This document shows positions 39,204 through 46,845 of a stretch of DNA of 64,000 bases, piece after piece. The position numbers and the translations under genes were made by a program. Positions within the stretch are counted from its first letter, which is position 1, and the number at the start of each line of letters is the position of its first letter. Where the stretch lies: assembly GCA_002435595.1 (NCBI GenBank), contig DJBL01000147.1:934-64933 (forward strand). The letters run 5' to 3'. The stretch is from Stenotrophomonas maltophilia. Lineage in GTDB: Bacteria; Pseudomonadota; Gammaproteobacteria; Xanthomonadales; Xanthomonadaceae. A model generated the notes under the pieces. That model had not been told where the DNA came from. It did not search any database and saw only the letters and a list, made by a program, of their open reading frames with translations.

Positions 39204-39232
39204 AAGGTAGGCCGAAGGCGGGCGGTGGTCAA
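39204..39232 (-). promoter_or_regulatory. Sigma70 promoter of metE
   Basis: On the minus strand TTGACC (39232-39227) is followed after exactly 17 bp by TACCTT (39209-39204). Transcription would start near 39197, right at the 5' edge of the riboswitch. A CCTTCGGCC/GGCCGAAGG inverted repeat (39190-39218) overlaps the -10 region. Confidence 0.65.
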
Positions 39233-39364
39233 GGGGCGTCGCGCCAACGAACGAGGTCATGGACGATGCAACGCACGTGACAGCAATGTCGTCGCGCCGG
39301 GTGCCGGGTGCGGGAGGCCATCCACGCGTTTGCGGGAAGCAAGGGGTAGGGGAATGGCGGCCGC

Positions 39365-39661
39365 TCAGGCCGCGTGGTGGTATGGCTCGATGCGCGCCAG
39401 GACGTCGGCCAGTTCGTCCCTGGCCTTGGCCGCGTCGTGGGCCATCTGCAGGTTGAGCCAGAAGGCCTCGCTGGTGCCGAAGAAGCGCGCCAGTCGCAAC
39501 GCCGTGTCGGCGGTAATGCTGCGCCTGCCCGCGATGATCTCGCCGATACGCGTCTGCTTCACGTCGATGGACTTGGCCAAGCGGTAGGCGGTCATCCCGA
39601 AAGGGGTGAGGAACTCCTCCTGCAGGATTTCACCGGGGTGCGGGTAGGGAATCGAACGCAT
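39365..39661 (-). CDS. higA: HigA-type antitoxin
   Basis: The 98-residue protein is an HTH-XRE antitoxin of the HigA/VapI type: PHPGEILQEEFLTPFGMT, then ITADTALRLARFFGTSEAFWLNLQ. It neutralises the upstream-encoded toxin and represses the promoter with its HTH. It starts 12 bp after higB ends, giving the reversed toxin-first order typical of hig loci. The 132 bp between it and the metE promoter hold nothing else I can support. Confidence 0.93.
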   Translation of the reverse strand: MRSIPYPHPGEILQEEFLTPFGMTAYRLAKSIDVKQTRIGEIIAGRRSITADTALRLARFFGTSEAFWLNLQMAHDAAKARDELADVLARIEPYHHAA

Positions 39662-39673
39662 GTAGGCAGCCCC

Positions 39674-39955
39674 TCAGTGATAGTCGCAAAGCTCTACGTC
39701 TGCAGGACCTGCATCGGTCCATGTGAAGCACAATCGGTACTGGTCGTTGACGCGGATGCTGTGCTGACCCGCACGATTGGCGCGCAGTGGTTCCAGGCGG
39801 TTGGCCGGTGGAATGCGCAGGTCTTCCAGCCGGACGGCCGCATCCAGCATGGCGAGCTTCCGTATCGCAACCCGCTGGATATCCTGGAACCTTCGGATGC
39901 GTCTACCCATGAACAAACTCTTGGTAGTAATGCATCGGAACGACACGATGGACAT
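39674..39955 (-). CDS. higB: HigB-type mRNA interferase toxin
   Basis: The 93-residue RelE-superfamily toxin has the family pattern LPPLxANRAGxxSIRVNDQYRLCFxW near the C-terminus (here RLEPLRANRAGQHSI, then RVNDQYRLCF) and the conserved VELCDYH end. It cleaves mRNA on ribosomes unless bound by HigA. The ATG at 39955 follows AGGAAG. The gene appears intact. Confidence 0.93.
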   Translation of the reverse strand: MSIVSFRCITTKSLFMGRRIRRFQDIQRVAIRKLAMLDAAVRLEDLRIPPANRLEPLRANRAGQHSIRVNDQYRLCFTWTDAGPADVELCDYH

Positions 39956-39970
39956 GACAGCTTCCTGTAA

Positions 39971-40004
39971 TGACGATGCTACCGCGTGACGGTAGTATCG
40001 TCAA
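39971..40004 (-). promoter_or_regulatory. higBA promoter embedded in a near-perfect operator palindrome
   Basis: Two 14-bp arms (39971-39984 and 39990-40003) form an inverted repeat with one mismatch: TGACGATGCTACCG, 5 bp, then the complement of TGACGATACTACCG. On the minus strand the same bases hold TTGACG (40004-39999), 17 bp, TAGCAT (39981-39976), a near-consensus sigma70 promoter. HigA binding would cover both boxes. Confidence 0.85.
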
Positions 40005-40017
40005 ACGGGACCAATCC

Positions 40018-40053
40018 GGCCCGCTGATGCACAGGGCAGTCGATCAGCGGGCC
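40018..40053. terminator. Hairpin downstream of nadV
   Basis: A perfect 11-bp stem GGCCCGCTGAT/ATCAGCGGGCC (40018-40028 and 40043-40053) with a 14-nt loop lies about 70 bp after the nadV stop and just upstream of the higBA promoter. There is no clear T-tract. It may terminate the nadM-nadV transcript. Confidence 0.55.
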
Positions 40054-40120
40054 TCGCCTGTGATGCTCGCTGAATATCGCGCAGGCGAAAGCGGACGCGG
40101 TCACGCCCGCGAGACGGTGG

Positions 40121-41563
40121 TCATCGATTCGATGTATCGGTCAACCGCGCATCATCGGCCCGGCTGCGGATCGCGGCCAACGTATCGTCCTGCAGCAGCT
40201 GGCCGTTCTCCCAGACCGTGACCATCGCATCCTCGTAGCCCGGCGGCAGCCCGGCCGCCGTCAGCGATTCCGCGTCGGCCGGCACCGACACCGTGCGGAA
40301 CTGGCCGTACTCGCGATGGCGCAGCAGGCGCATGCGGCCGCGCTTGCTCTGCTTGCCGCTGTCGGTCACCGGGTCCTTGTAGACGTCGATCCACTTCCCG
40401 TCCACGCGCGCGGCCGAGCACTTCAGCGCGAACTTCTGGGTGTCGCGGTCCAGCCGCTGCAGCAGTGCACCGCCCATGCCGAAGGCGACGTTGTCGGCGG
40501 CGTAGCCGGCGGCGGTGATGCTGGCCAGGATCTGGCCGATGCTGGTCGGGTTGACCCCGTCGCCCTGGATCACGCGCACGTGGTTGAGCACCTTGTAGCC
40601 CTTGCCGTTGACCACGTGGCCGAAGGCATCGTCGAGCAGTTGCAGGCACTGCAGCACCACCGCCACCGGGTCGCCCGAGTCCGGGCGGATCACCACGGTG
40701 GCGCCCGATGCGATCACCTGCTCGCGCAGGGTGGTGCCCCAGTGCCGGGTGATCGCCTGGAAGATGTCGTAGCTGTCCGACACCACCGCCACCACGGCGC
40801 CCGGGGTGGCAAAGCGCGCGAGCATGTTGCGGTAGGCCTCCACTTCGTTGTCGCGGCCCCAGCTGGTGATGGTGCTGTGCTCGGCGGCCGGGATCGAGTA
40901 GCCGGCCATGGCCTCGTGGTAGAACGCACGGGCATACAGCAGGGCCGAGACGGTATCGGTGCCGAGGAAGTTGACCAGGTGCGCCGCGCCACCGATGGCG
41001 GCCGATTCCAGGCTCGACACGCCACGGCTGCCGAAGTCGTGCAGCTTGAACGGCAACTGCCCTTCCGGGTCGTCGCTGGTGCGCTCCAGGTACTGGCGAA
41101 TCGTCTGCTTGGCGTGCCAGCTGGTGGTGGCCACGGTGACCGGGTACCACACGCGCAGCAGCATCGTTTCAAGGTACGAGGGCACCCAGAACGCCTGCGG
41201 GTCGGTCGATTCGATCGTCATCAGCGCGTTGTGCACCGGCACCACGGTACCTTCGGGCACGGCGCGGATCCGGATCGGCAGCAGGCCGCCGTGCGTATCG
41301 ACGATGTAGCGCCAGCCGGCCTCGTTGAAGGGCTCGCCGTGGGCGGCGAAGAGATCGCGCGCCACGTCGATGTCGGCGTGGGTGATCGGCTTGGCCAGAT
41401 AGTCCTTCAGCAGCGCCTGCAGGCCGAAGAACAGCGTGCGGTCGTAGTGGCCACCGCGCGACTCCACGTAGAAGAAGGTGGCGTCGGTGCCCGGCGGATA
41501 CTGCAGCCAGTGGCTGGCCTTGTAGCTGTCGGTGTTGAGGAGAAGATTGTCGAGGTAATGCAT
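40121..41563 (-). CDS. nadV: Nicotinamide phosphoribosyltransferase
   Basis: NadV joins nicotinamide and PRPP to give NMN, skipping deamidation. The 480-residue protein begins MHYLDNLLLNTDSYKASHW. It has the NAMPT/NadV features HDFGSRGVSS, PAAEHSTITSWG (phosphoribosyl site) and VIRPDSGDPV, and a GFGMGG-like stretch reading AFGMGGALLQ. The ATG at 41563 follows AAGGAG. It is the second gene of a nadM-nadV operon (63-bp gap), so product and next enzyme are co-produced. Confidence 0.93.
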   Translation of the reverse strand: MHYLDNLLLNTDSYKASHWLQYPPGTDATFFYVESRGGHYDRTLFFGLQALLKDYLAKPITHADIDVARDLFAAHGEPFNEAGWRYIVDTHGGLLPIRIRAVPEGTVVPVHNALMTIESTDPQAFWVPSYLETMLLRVWYPVTVATTSWHAKQTIRQYLERTSDDPEGQLPFKLHDFGSRGVSSLESAAIGGAAHLVNFLGTDTVSALLYARAFYHEAMAGYSIPAAEHSTITSWGRDNEVEAYRNMLARFATPGAVVAVVSDSYDIFQAITRHWGTTLREQVIASGATVVIRPDSGDPVAVVLQCLQLLDDAFGHVVNGKGYKVLNHVRVIQGDGVNPTSIGQILASITAAGYAADNVAFGMGGALLQRLDRDTQKFALKCSAARVDGKWIDVYKDPVTDSGKQSKRGRMRLLRHREYGQFRTVSVPADAESLTAAGLPPGYEDAMVTVWENGQLLQDDTLAAIRSRADDARLTDTSNR

Positions 41564-41626
41564 GACGGGAAGCTCCTTCGCGTCGGGTGACACCGGCGGT
41601 CTATCCGCCGGCGGGAAAAGCCGGGA

Positions 41627-42676
41627 TCAGCCCCGGCCCAGGAAGAACTCCAGGATGTGCAGGTGGTCTTCATACAGCTTGGGCCCCATGTCCAGCGCTT
41701 CGCTGACCGGGGTCCAGCGCGCCTTGTCGGCATCGTCGCCGCCGCGCACGGCCGGCAGTTCGCCGGCGGGGAAGTCAAAGTGGAAGGCGTGGGTGATGGT
41801 GCGGCCGCGCTGGCTGCGTTCGGGATGGTCGAACACATGCTGGCCCTTGAGCGAGCCCTTGAGCACCCGCGCCGGGATCTTCAACCGGGTTTCCTCGCGC
41901 AGTTCGCGCAGGCAGCTGTCGAGCAGGCCCTGCTGCTGGCCGACGAAGCCGCCGGGCAACGCCCACAGGCCCTTGCCGGGCTCGGCACGGCGACGCACCA
42001 GCAGCACGTGGCCCGAATGCACCACCACCGCGTCGGTGGTGACGAACGTGGGCGCATACGGTGCGTCTTTCCAGGCGGCCTTGTACTGCTCGATGAACTG
42101 GTACTCGGCTACCAGCTGGGCGTAGGCCGGGCCGCTCTTGCGGAACGCTTCGAGCATGGCGTACACCGGCGCCGGCACGTTGCCACGCAGCATCAGCAGG
42201 GCCCCGTGGAAATCGATGCTGCCCGCTTCAAACAGGTAGCGGCGCAGCTCGGTGGCCGACAGCGTTTCGGTGTGCTGCACGTCCACCAGCGGCCACTGCG
42301 GGAACTCGCGCAGGTAGTAGCTGGAATCGTCCTTGTCCATCCCGACCAGGCCGATCTTCGCCTCGCCGGTATGGCCGTCGGCGCGTACCGCCTCGGCCAC
42401 CGTGCGTTGCACGCCGGCGATCCACTGCGCTTCGTTGTACAGGTGGTCCTTGAGCGGACGGATCAGCAGGCGTTCGCCCGCACCTTCAAGCGCGGCCTGG
42501 ATCATCACGGCACGTTCGGCCACGGTCCAGGGATTGCGGAGGCTGCGGGGGGTATCGGCAGAGCCGACCAGGAAGATCAGCTTCTTGGCCCGGCTCAGTG
42601 CGAGGCGGGCAACGGCGGCATGGCCGTTATGGAAGGGCTCGAAGCGCCCGATGAACACCAGATAGTCGTATTCCAT
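41627..42676 (-). CDS. nadM: Bifunctional NMN adenylyltransferase/Nudix hydrolase
   Basis: The N-terminal half (1-185) is an NMN adenylyltransferase with GRFEPFHNGH and the later SATELRRYL. The C-terminal half is a Nudix domain (about 200-345), as in Synechocystis slr0787, which hydrolyses ADP-ribose. The Nudix box reads GGFVGQQQGL then RELREETRL: the core RELxEE is intact, but the glutamate of G-x5-E is a glutamine, so Nudix activity may be altered. It is the first gene of the nadM-nadV operon and has a good upstream promoter. Confidence 0.93.
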   Translation of the reverse strand: MEYDYLVFIGRFEPFHNGHAAVARLALSRAKKLIFLVGSADTPRSLRNPWTVAERAVMIQAALEGAGERLLIRPLKDHLYNEAQWIAGVQRTVAEAVRADGHTGEAKIGLVGMDKDDSSYYLREFPQWPLVDVQHTETLSATELRRYLFEAGSIDFHGALLMLRGNVPAPVYAMLEAFRKSGPAYAQLVAEYQFIEQYKAAWKDAPYAPTFVTTDAVVVHSGHVLLVRRRAEPGKGLWALPGGFVGQQQGLLDSCLRELREETRLKIPARVLKGSLKGQHVFDHPERSQRGRTITHAFHFDFPAGELPAVRGGDDADKARWTPVSEALDMGPKLYEDHLHILEFFLGRG

Positions 42677-42730
42677 GAGAATCCCCCATGTCGTTGCAGG
42701 TGCCGTGGGTCTATCCCTTGGCTGGTGCCA

Positions 42731-42758
42731 ATGCTACTCCTCTGTCCTGCGCCGTCAA
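42731..42758 (-). promoter_or_regulatory. Sigma70 promoter of nadM-nadV
   Basis: On the minus strand TTGACG (42758-42753) and TAGCAT (42736-42731) are separated by 16 bp. Transcription would start about 48 bp before the nadM ATG. The -35 box overlaps the nadR stop codon, so nadM-nadV can be transcribed independently of pnuC-nadR. Confidence 0.6.
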
Positions 42759-43819
42759 CATCCGTCGCGCGTGCCGTCGAGCACGGCCATCACCTGCGCG
42801 ATGCGCTGCTGCAGCGAGCCGACCAGCACGGTGAACGGCATGCCGTGCGCGTCCAACGCCTGTAAGTACGCGCGGTGCTGCGCGTGCCGGAACGCATCAT
42901 CGCGCCGGGTGCCGTCCTGTACGAACGGGAAATCCGGCGCGCACAGGAACAGGTGGGTGTAGCGCCGTTGCGCCAACGCATGCAGCGCTGGTTCGGCGCG
43001 TTCGAACATGGACAGGCAGTACAGCAGGGTGGTCAGCGGCGTGGTATCGCAGACCAGCCAGCGGGTGGCCTGTTCGGCCAGCGTGTCTTCGCGCGCGACC
43101 TGCACCTGGGCGATGTGCAGCAGGTCGTCGTAGTCGAGCACGCCCCCGCGCGCCACCCAATGCTCGCGCCCGAACTCGGCCGCCCAAGTGGTCCGCAGCT
43201 GCGCGGCCAGCGCGGCGGCGAGGGTGGTCTTGCCGCTGGATTCGCCGCCGAGCAGGCCGACGCGACCGACGAAATCGGCGTACACGCGCGGATCGAGGAA
43301 GCCACGCAGCGCGTGCGGGTCACGCCGCACTGCCGTGCCCGAGACCGGCACCGTGCTGCGGACCGGATCCAGGCACACATGCGCCACCGGCCAGTGCATG
43401 CCGGCCTGCGCACTGAAATGGCGCTGCAGCGCGGCCGCGAATCCATCACCGTAGGCCTCGCTGGTGAACACCGCATCCACCCGGCACTGCCACAGCGTGC
43501 TGCACACCCAGGCCACGAACGCGCGCTGGGTGGCATCGTCATCGGTGTTGCATGGCAGCGGTCGCATCGGCACGCCCAGGTGCGCGCAGCAGGCCGCCAA
43601 CCGCGCCGGGTCGAGCACCAGGCGGGTGACCTGCGGGTACAGCGCCTGCAACCATGCCTCACGCCGGTCGGCCTCGCAGCCGGGCAGTTCCGGCTGGCTC
43701 CAGCTGAGCAGCAGCACGTTGGAGCAGCAGCTCAGCGCATGGTCGATCAGGGCCTGGTGGCCCCGGTGCAGCGGGCTGAACTTGCCCACCACCAGGCCGG
43801 TGGCGTAAGGCTCAACCAT
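42755..43819 (-). CDS. nadR: NadR-type NMN adenylyltransferase/ribosylnicotinamide kinase
   Basis: The 354-residue protein has an N-terminal nucleotidyltransferase domain (GKFSPLHRGHQALI, then VSGTAVRRDPH) and a C-terminal kinase domain with P-loop GGESSGKTT. No HTH precedes them, so unlike the enterobacterial protein it is not a DNA-binding regulator. It phosphorylates nicotinamide riboside brought in by PnuC and adenylates the NMN formed. Its ATG overlaps the pnuC stop by 8 bp, so the two are translationally coupled. Confidence 0.9.
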   Translation of the reverse strand: MVEPYATGLVVGKFSPLHRGHQALIDHALSCCSNVLLLSWSQPELPGCEADRREAWLQALYPQVTRLVLDPARLAACCAHLGVPMRPLPCNTDDDATQRAFVAWVCSTLWQCRVDAVFTSEAYGDGFAAALQRHFSAQAGMHWPVAHVCLDPVRSTVPVSGTAVRRDPHALRGFLDPRVYADFVGRVGLLGGESSGKTTLAAALAAQLRTTWAAEFGREHWVARGGVLDYDDLLHIAQVQVAREDTLAEQATRWLVCDTTPLTTLLYCLSMFERAEPALHALAQRRYTHLFLCAPDFPFVQDGTRRDDAFRHAQHRAYLQALDAHGMPFTVLVGSLQQRIAQVMAVLDGTRDGC

Positions 43820-44408
43820 GCGTGGCATCGGCCGCTGCGGTGGCATCGGTCTGTTCGCGCATCAGTCGCCGCCAATGCCGCAGCGAGACCAGGGCGTTGA
43901 TCCAGAACACCGCGTACAGCACGGCGGTAAGGTGCAACCCGCGGCTGGCGTACAGCGGAATGGCGATGCTGTTGACCAGCAGCCAGAACCACCAGGAATC
44001 CAGCTTGCGGCGCATCATCAGCAGCTGCGCCACCACGCTCAGCACCAGCACCGCCGAATCCAGGAACGGCGCGTAGGCATCGGTCCAGGTATGCAGCAGC
44101 AGGCCATAGCCCATGCTGGCCAGCAACGCGGCCGGCAGCATCCAGCCCAGCGTACGCAGCTGCACCCGGCTGATCGGCAGCGCCTGCCCGTGGTCGCCGC
44201 GCAGCCACTGCCACCAGCCGATCACGCTGGTGAGCACGAACACGCCCTGCAGCACCACATCGGCGTAGAGGCGAGCCTGGTAGAACACCAACCCGAACAG
44301 GGTGCAGCCGATGATGCCGGTCCACCAGGTATGCACGCTGTTGCGGCCGGCGAGCAGGATCGAAGCGGCCACGGTCAGGTTGGCGGCAATCTCCAGCGGG
44401 CTGGTCAT
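43812..44408 (-). CDS. pnuC: Nicotinamide riboside transporter PnuC
   Basis: The 198-residue membrane protein has about seven helices and the PnuC features LAGRNSVHTWWTGIIG, VLTSVIGWWQWLRG and SWWFWLLVNSIAIPLY, with the tryptophans that line the riboside site. It moves nicotinamide riboside by facilitated diffusion, trapped by NadR kinase. The ATG is at 44408; a 156-bp gap separates it from the divergent gene. No niacin-type riboswitch was recognised in that gap. Confidence 0.92.
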   Translation of the reverse strand: MTSPLEIAANLTVAASILLAGRNSVHTWWTGIIGCTLFGLVFYQARLYADVVLQGVFVLTSVIGWWQWLRGDHGQALPISRVQLRTLGWMLPAALLASMGYGLLLHTWTDAYAPFLDSAVLVLSVVAQLLMMRRKLDSWWFWLLVNSIAIPLYASRGLHLTAVLYAVFWINALVSLRHWRRLMREQTDATAAADATHG

Positions 44409-44564
44409 GCCGATCGGCCCGGCCGGGGGAGGGACAGCGGAAGCGGCGGCATCAGGACCTTCGGGCAACAGCGGCAATGGGCCGCCCAGTCTACCGGCGC
44501 CGGCACTGCATCCATCGCGGCGCCGGCTGCGTATCTGCTGGTAATCCCCGATGCGGAGCCACGC

Positions 44565-45341
44565 ATGCGCCGTTGCCACCTGCCATTGCTGCTGCTGCTG
44601 TTGCTGGGCCCGGCCGCAGTGGCTGCCGGGCAGGTACAGCGCCAGGAAGGCCGCGCCTACGCGCCGGCCGACGGCCGCCTGCTCTACCGCGAGACCCATT
44701 GGCTGCAGGGTCCGCCCACGGCGCGGTCCCGGCTGGTGGTGTACCGCTGCGCCGACGGTCGTGCGTTCGCGCGCAAGTGGATGACCCCGCAGGGCAGCCC
44801 GCAGACCCCCGATTTCGCCTTCGAAGATGCCCGCAACGGCTACCAGGAAGGCCTGCAGGGCAGCGCCACGGGGCGGACCGTATACATGCGTGAAGACGCG
44901 CGCGCCGACCGGGTCAGCCGTGCCATCGCGATCCCCCCCGACGCGGTGGTCGATGCCGGCTTCGATGCCGCCGTGCTGGGCCACTGGGACACCCTGCAGG
45001 CCGGCCGCCCGGTGGCATTCCAGTTCCTGCTGCCCAGCCGCCAGCGGCTGGTGCCGTTGAAACTGCAGCGCAGCGCAGCGCTCACCTGGCAGGGCCAGCC
45101 GGCCGAGCAGCTGCAGATGCGGCTGGATGCCTGGTTCGGCTTCGCGGTCCCGGCGGTGACCCTGGTGTATGCGCGCAACAGCCCGCGCCTGCTGCAGTTC
45201 AGCGGCACCGGCAATGTGCGTGACGAACGCGGGCGCTACCCGCAGGTACGCGTCGAGTTTCCGGATGCCCCGGTGGCGTCGACCCCGGCCGACCTGCTGG
45301 CGGCGCGGCAGCAGCCCCTGGTGACCGCATGCGCCCGCTGA
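44565..45341 (+). CDS. Exported protein of unknown function
   Basis: The 258-residue protein has a clear signal peptide (MRRCHLPLLLLLLLGPAAVA) and then a beta-rich sequence with RETHWLQGPPTARSRLVVY and RKWMTPQG. I do not recognise the family. It could be a periplasmic or outer-membrane-associated protein. The ATG follows GGAG. It lies upstream of the ECF sigma gene with a 70-bp gap, but the latter seems to have its own promoter. Confidence 0.6.
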   Translation: MRRCHLPLLLLLLLGPAAVAAGQVQRQEGRAYAPADGRLLYRETHWLQGPPTARSRLVVYRCADGRAFARKWMTPQGSPQTPDFAFEDARNGYQEGLQGSATGRTVYMREDARADRVSRAIAIPPDAVVDAGFDAAVLGHWDTLQAGRPVAFQFLLPSRQRLVPLKLQRSAALTWQGQPAEQLQMRLDAWFGFAVPAVTLVYARNSPRLLQFSGTGNVRDERGRYPQVRVEFPDAPVASTPADLLAARQQPLVTACAR

Positions 45342-45374
45342 CCGCCCCCTTGCGAAGTGCGCCCGCAGCGACGA

Positions 45375-45396
45375 GGATGCGATCTGTCCCCGTACC
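45375..45396 (+). promoter_or_regulatory. Candidate autoregulated ECF promoter upstream of the sigma gene
   Basis: The 22-bp stretch GGATGCGATCTG...CCCGTACC matches, at 14 of 22 positions and with identical spacing, the stretch at 46794-46815 in front of the desaturase gene. The shared pattern is GGATG, G, G, then CCCGTA. The CGTA end resembles ECF -10 boxes, but the spacing to GGATG is shorter than in typical ECF promoters, so this is tentative. Confidence 0.35.
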
Positions 45397-45411
45397 GAGT
45401 TTGAGTCTGCG

Positions 45412-45981
45412 ATGCCTGAGTTGGACGCTGCCGATCCCGGTGCCGCGCGGCACCTCGACGACCTGCTGGGCCGGGTTGCCAGCGGCGATCGCCAGGCGTT
45501 CGAGTCGGTGTACCAGCTTGCCTCCGGGCGCCTGTTCGCGATCTGCCTGCACGTGCTGCGCGACCGCGGTGATGCCGAGGACGTGCTGCAGGAGGTCTTC
45601 ACCACGGTCTGGCACAAGGCCGCACAGTTCGACCGCGCCAAGGCGGCGGCCATGACCTGGCTGTCGATGATGGCGCGCAACCGCGCGATCGACCGCCTGC
45701 GCGCCGCCCCGCCGCGGCCGCTGGACGATCTGTCGGTGGCCGATGAGATCCCCGATTTCGCCCCGCAGCCGGCCCAGGTGGCCGAACAGGCCTCCGACCG
45801 GGAGCGCCTGGAAGACTGCCTGGACACCCTGGAGCCGCGCCGCCGCTCGCTGATCCGGCTGGCGTTCCTGGACGGGGCCAGCTATGAGGAACTGGCGCGC
45901 CGGATCGGCTCGCCGCTGGGCTCGGTGAAGAGCTGGATCCGGCGCGGCCTGGGCCAACTGCGGGTGTGCCTGGAACGATGA
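45412..45981 (+). CDS. ECF RNA polymerase sigma factor
   Basis: The 189-residue protein has region 2 (VYQLASGRLFAICLHVLRD, then AEDVLQEVFTTVWHK) and region 4 (RSLIRLAFLDGASYEELA, then GSVKSWIRRGL). It lacks regions 1 and 3, as expected for the extracytoplasmic-function group. Its stop overlaps the start of an RskA-like anti-sigma gene, so this resembles SigK-RskA pairs. It probably drives the lipid-modification operon that follows. Confidence 0.93.
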   Translation: MPELDAADPGAARHLDDLLGRVASGDRQAFESVYQLASGRLFAICLHVLRDRGDAEDVLQEVFTTVWHKAAQFDRAKAAAMTWLSMMARNRAIDRLRAAPPRPLDDLSVADEIPDFAPQPAQVAEQASDRERLEDCLDTLEPRRRSLIRLAFLDGASYEELARRIGSPLGSVKSWIRRGLGQLRVCLER

Positions 45982-46763
45982 ACATCCGCGACCTCCATGA
46001 CCTGCATGACGACGGCCAGCCGCCCAGCGCCGACATCCTGGCCGGCGAATATGTGCTCGGCGTGCTCGATGCCGCCCAGCGCAGCGAGGCCGAACGACGC
46101 ATCGCCAGCGACCCGGGTTTTGCCCGGCTGGTGAGCCAATGGGAAAACCGGCTGGCCCCGCTGCTGGCCTCGCTGGGCAGCGCGCCGGTGCCGGCGCATC
46201 TGTGGCCGCGCATCCGCACCTCGCTGGGCTGGCCATCGGTGGAGGCCCGCGCGCCGCGCGCCTGGCAGCGCACCGGGTTCTGGCAGGGCATGACCGCGTT
46301 GGCCGCAGTGGTGGCGCTGGTGGCGGTGTTCAGCCGTCGCGAACTCGAGCCGGTGGCCCCGGTGGCCCCTCCGGTGGCGGTCACCCCGACCGCCCCGCCG
46401 ACGCCGGCCGAGCCGGAGCAGGCAACCAAGCCGGTCACCCCGCTGCTGCACGACGACGGCACGCCTGGCTGGCTGGCCTCGGTGGACAAGGCCCAGGGCA
46501 AGGTGCTGATGGTGCCGGTGCCTGCAGCGGCCGATGCCGCCGGGCGCGCCCCCGAGCTCTGGCTGATCCCCGCCGGCGGCACACCGCGCTCGCTGGGCCT
46601 GGTCTCGATCAACCGTGCCCACACCGTGAGCGTGCCCGACACGCTGCGTGATGCGCTGGTGAACGGCTCGGTTCTGGCGATCACCCTGGAACCGGCCAGC
46701 GGGGCGCCGCAGGGCATCCCGACCGGTCCGATCATCGCCAAGGGCGACATCGCCACCTTGTAA
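45978..46763 (+). CDS. RskA-like anti-sigma factor
   Basis: The 261-residue protein has a cytoplasmic N-terminus with LAGEYVLGVLD, typical of anti-sigma-K proteins. One membrane helix follows (TALAAVVALVAVFS, about 105-120), then a Pro-rich linker and a periplasmic RskA C-terminal domain with ELWLIPAGGTPRSLG. It should hold the ECF factor inactive until a periplasmic signal releases it. The start overlaps the sigma stop (ATGA). Confidence 0.9.
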   Translation: MNIRDLHDLHDDGQPPSADILAGEYVLGVLDAAQRSEAERRIASDPGFARLVSQWENRLAPLLASLGSAPVPAHLWPRIRTSLGWPSVEARAPRAWQRTGFWQGMTALAAVVALVAVFSRRELEPVAPVAPPVAVTPTAPPTPAEPEQATKPVTPLLHDDGTPGWLASVDKAQGKVLMVPVPAAADAAGRAPELWLIPAGGTPRSLGLVSINRAHTVSVPDTLRDALVNGSVLAITLEPASGAPQGIPTGPIIAKGDIATL

Positions 46764-46777
46764 CGTGCACTTTATTT

Positions 46778-46795
46778 CCGGATCCGTGCATCCGG
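46778..46795 (+). other. Short hairpin between anti-sigma and desaturase genes
   Basis: CCGGAT (46778-46783) and ATCCGG (46790-46795) form a perfect inverted repeat 14 bp after the anti-sigma stop. It immediately precedes the GGATG...CCCGTA motif (46794-46815), so it may be a weak terminator or a regulator site by the operon promoter. Confidence 0.4.
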
Positions 46796-46815
46796 ATGGG
46801 CCTGGCTCCCGTATC
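46794..46815 (+). promoter_or_regulatory. Candidate ECF promoter of the lipid-modification operon
   Basis: GGATGGGCCTGGCTCCCGTA is the partner of the motif upstream of the sigma gene (14 of 22 positions alike). It sits 30 bp before the desaturase ATG. If the two are ECF promoters, sigma would control both itself and the lipid operon. The evidence is sequence similarity only. Confidence 0.35.
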
Positions 46816-46845
46816 TCCTGACAAGCACGCCAGGAGATGCGCGAT

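Noticed and set aside
39190..39218. Terminator of higBA
   Set aside because: The inverted repeat overlaps the metE promoter -10 box and has no T-tract; a promoter-associated repeat is more likely.
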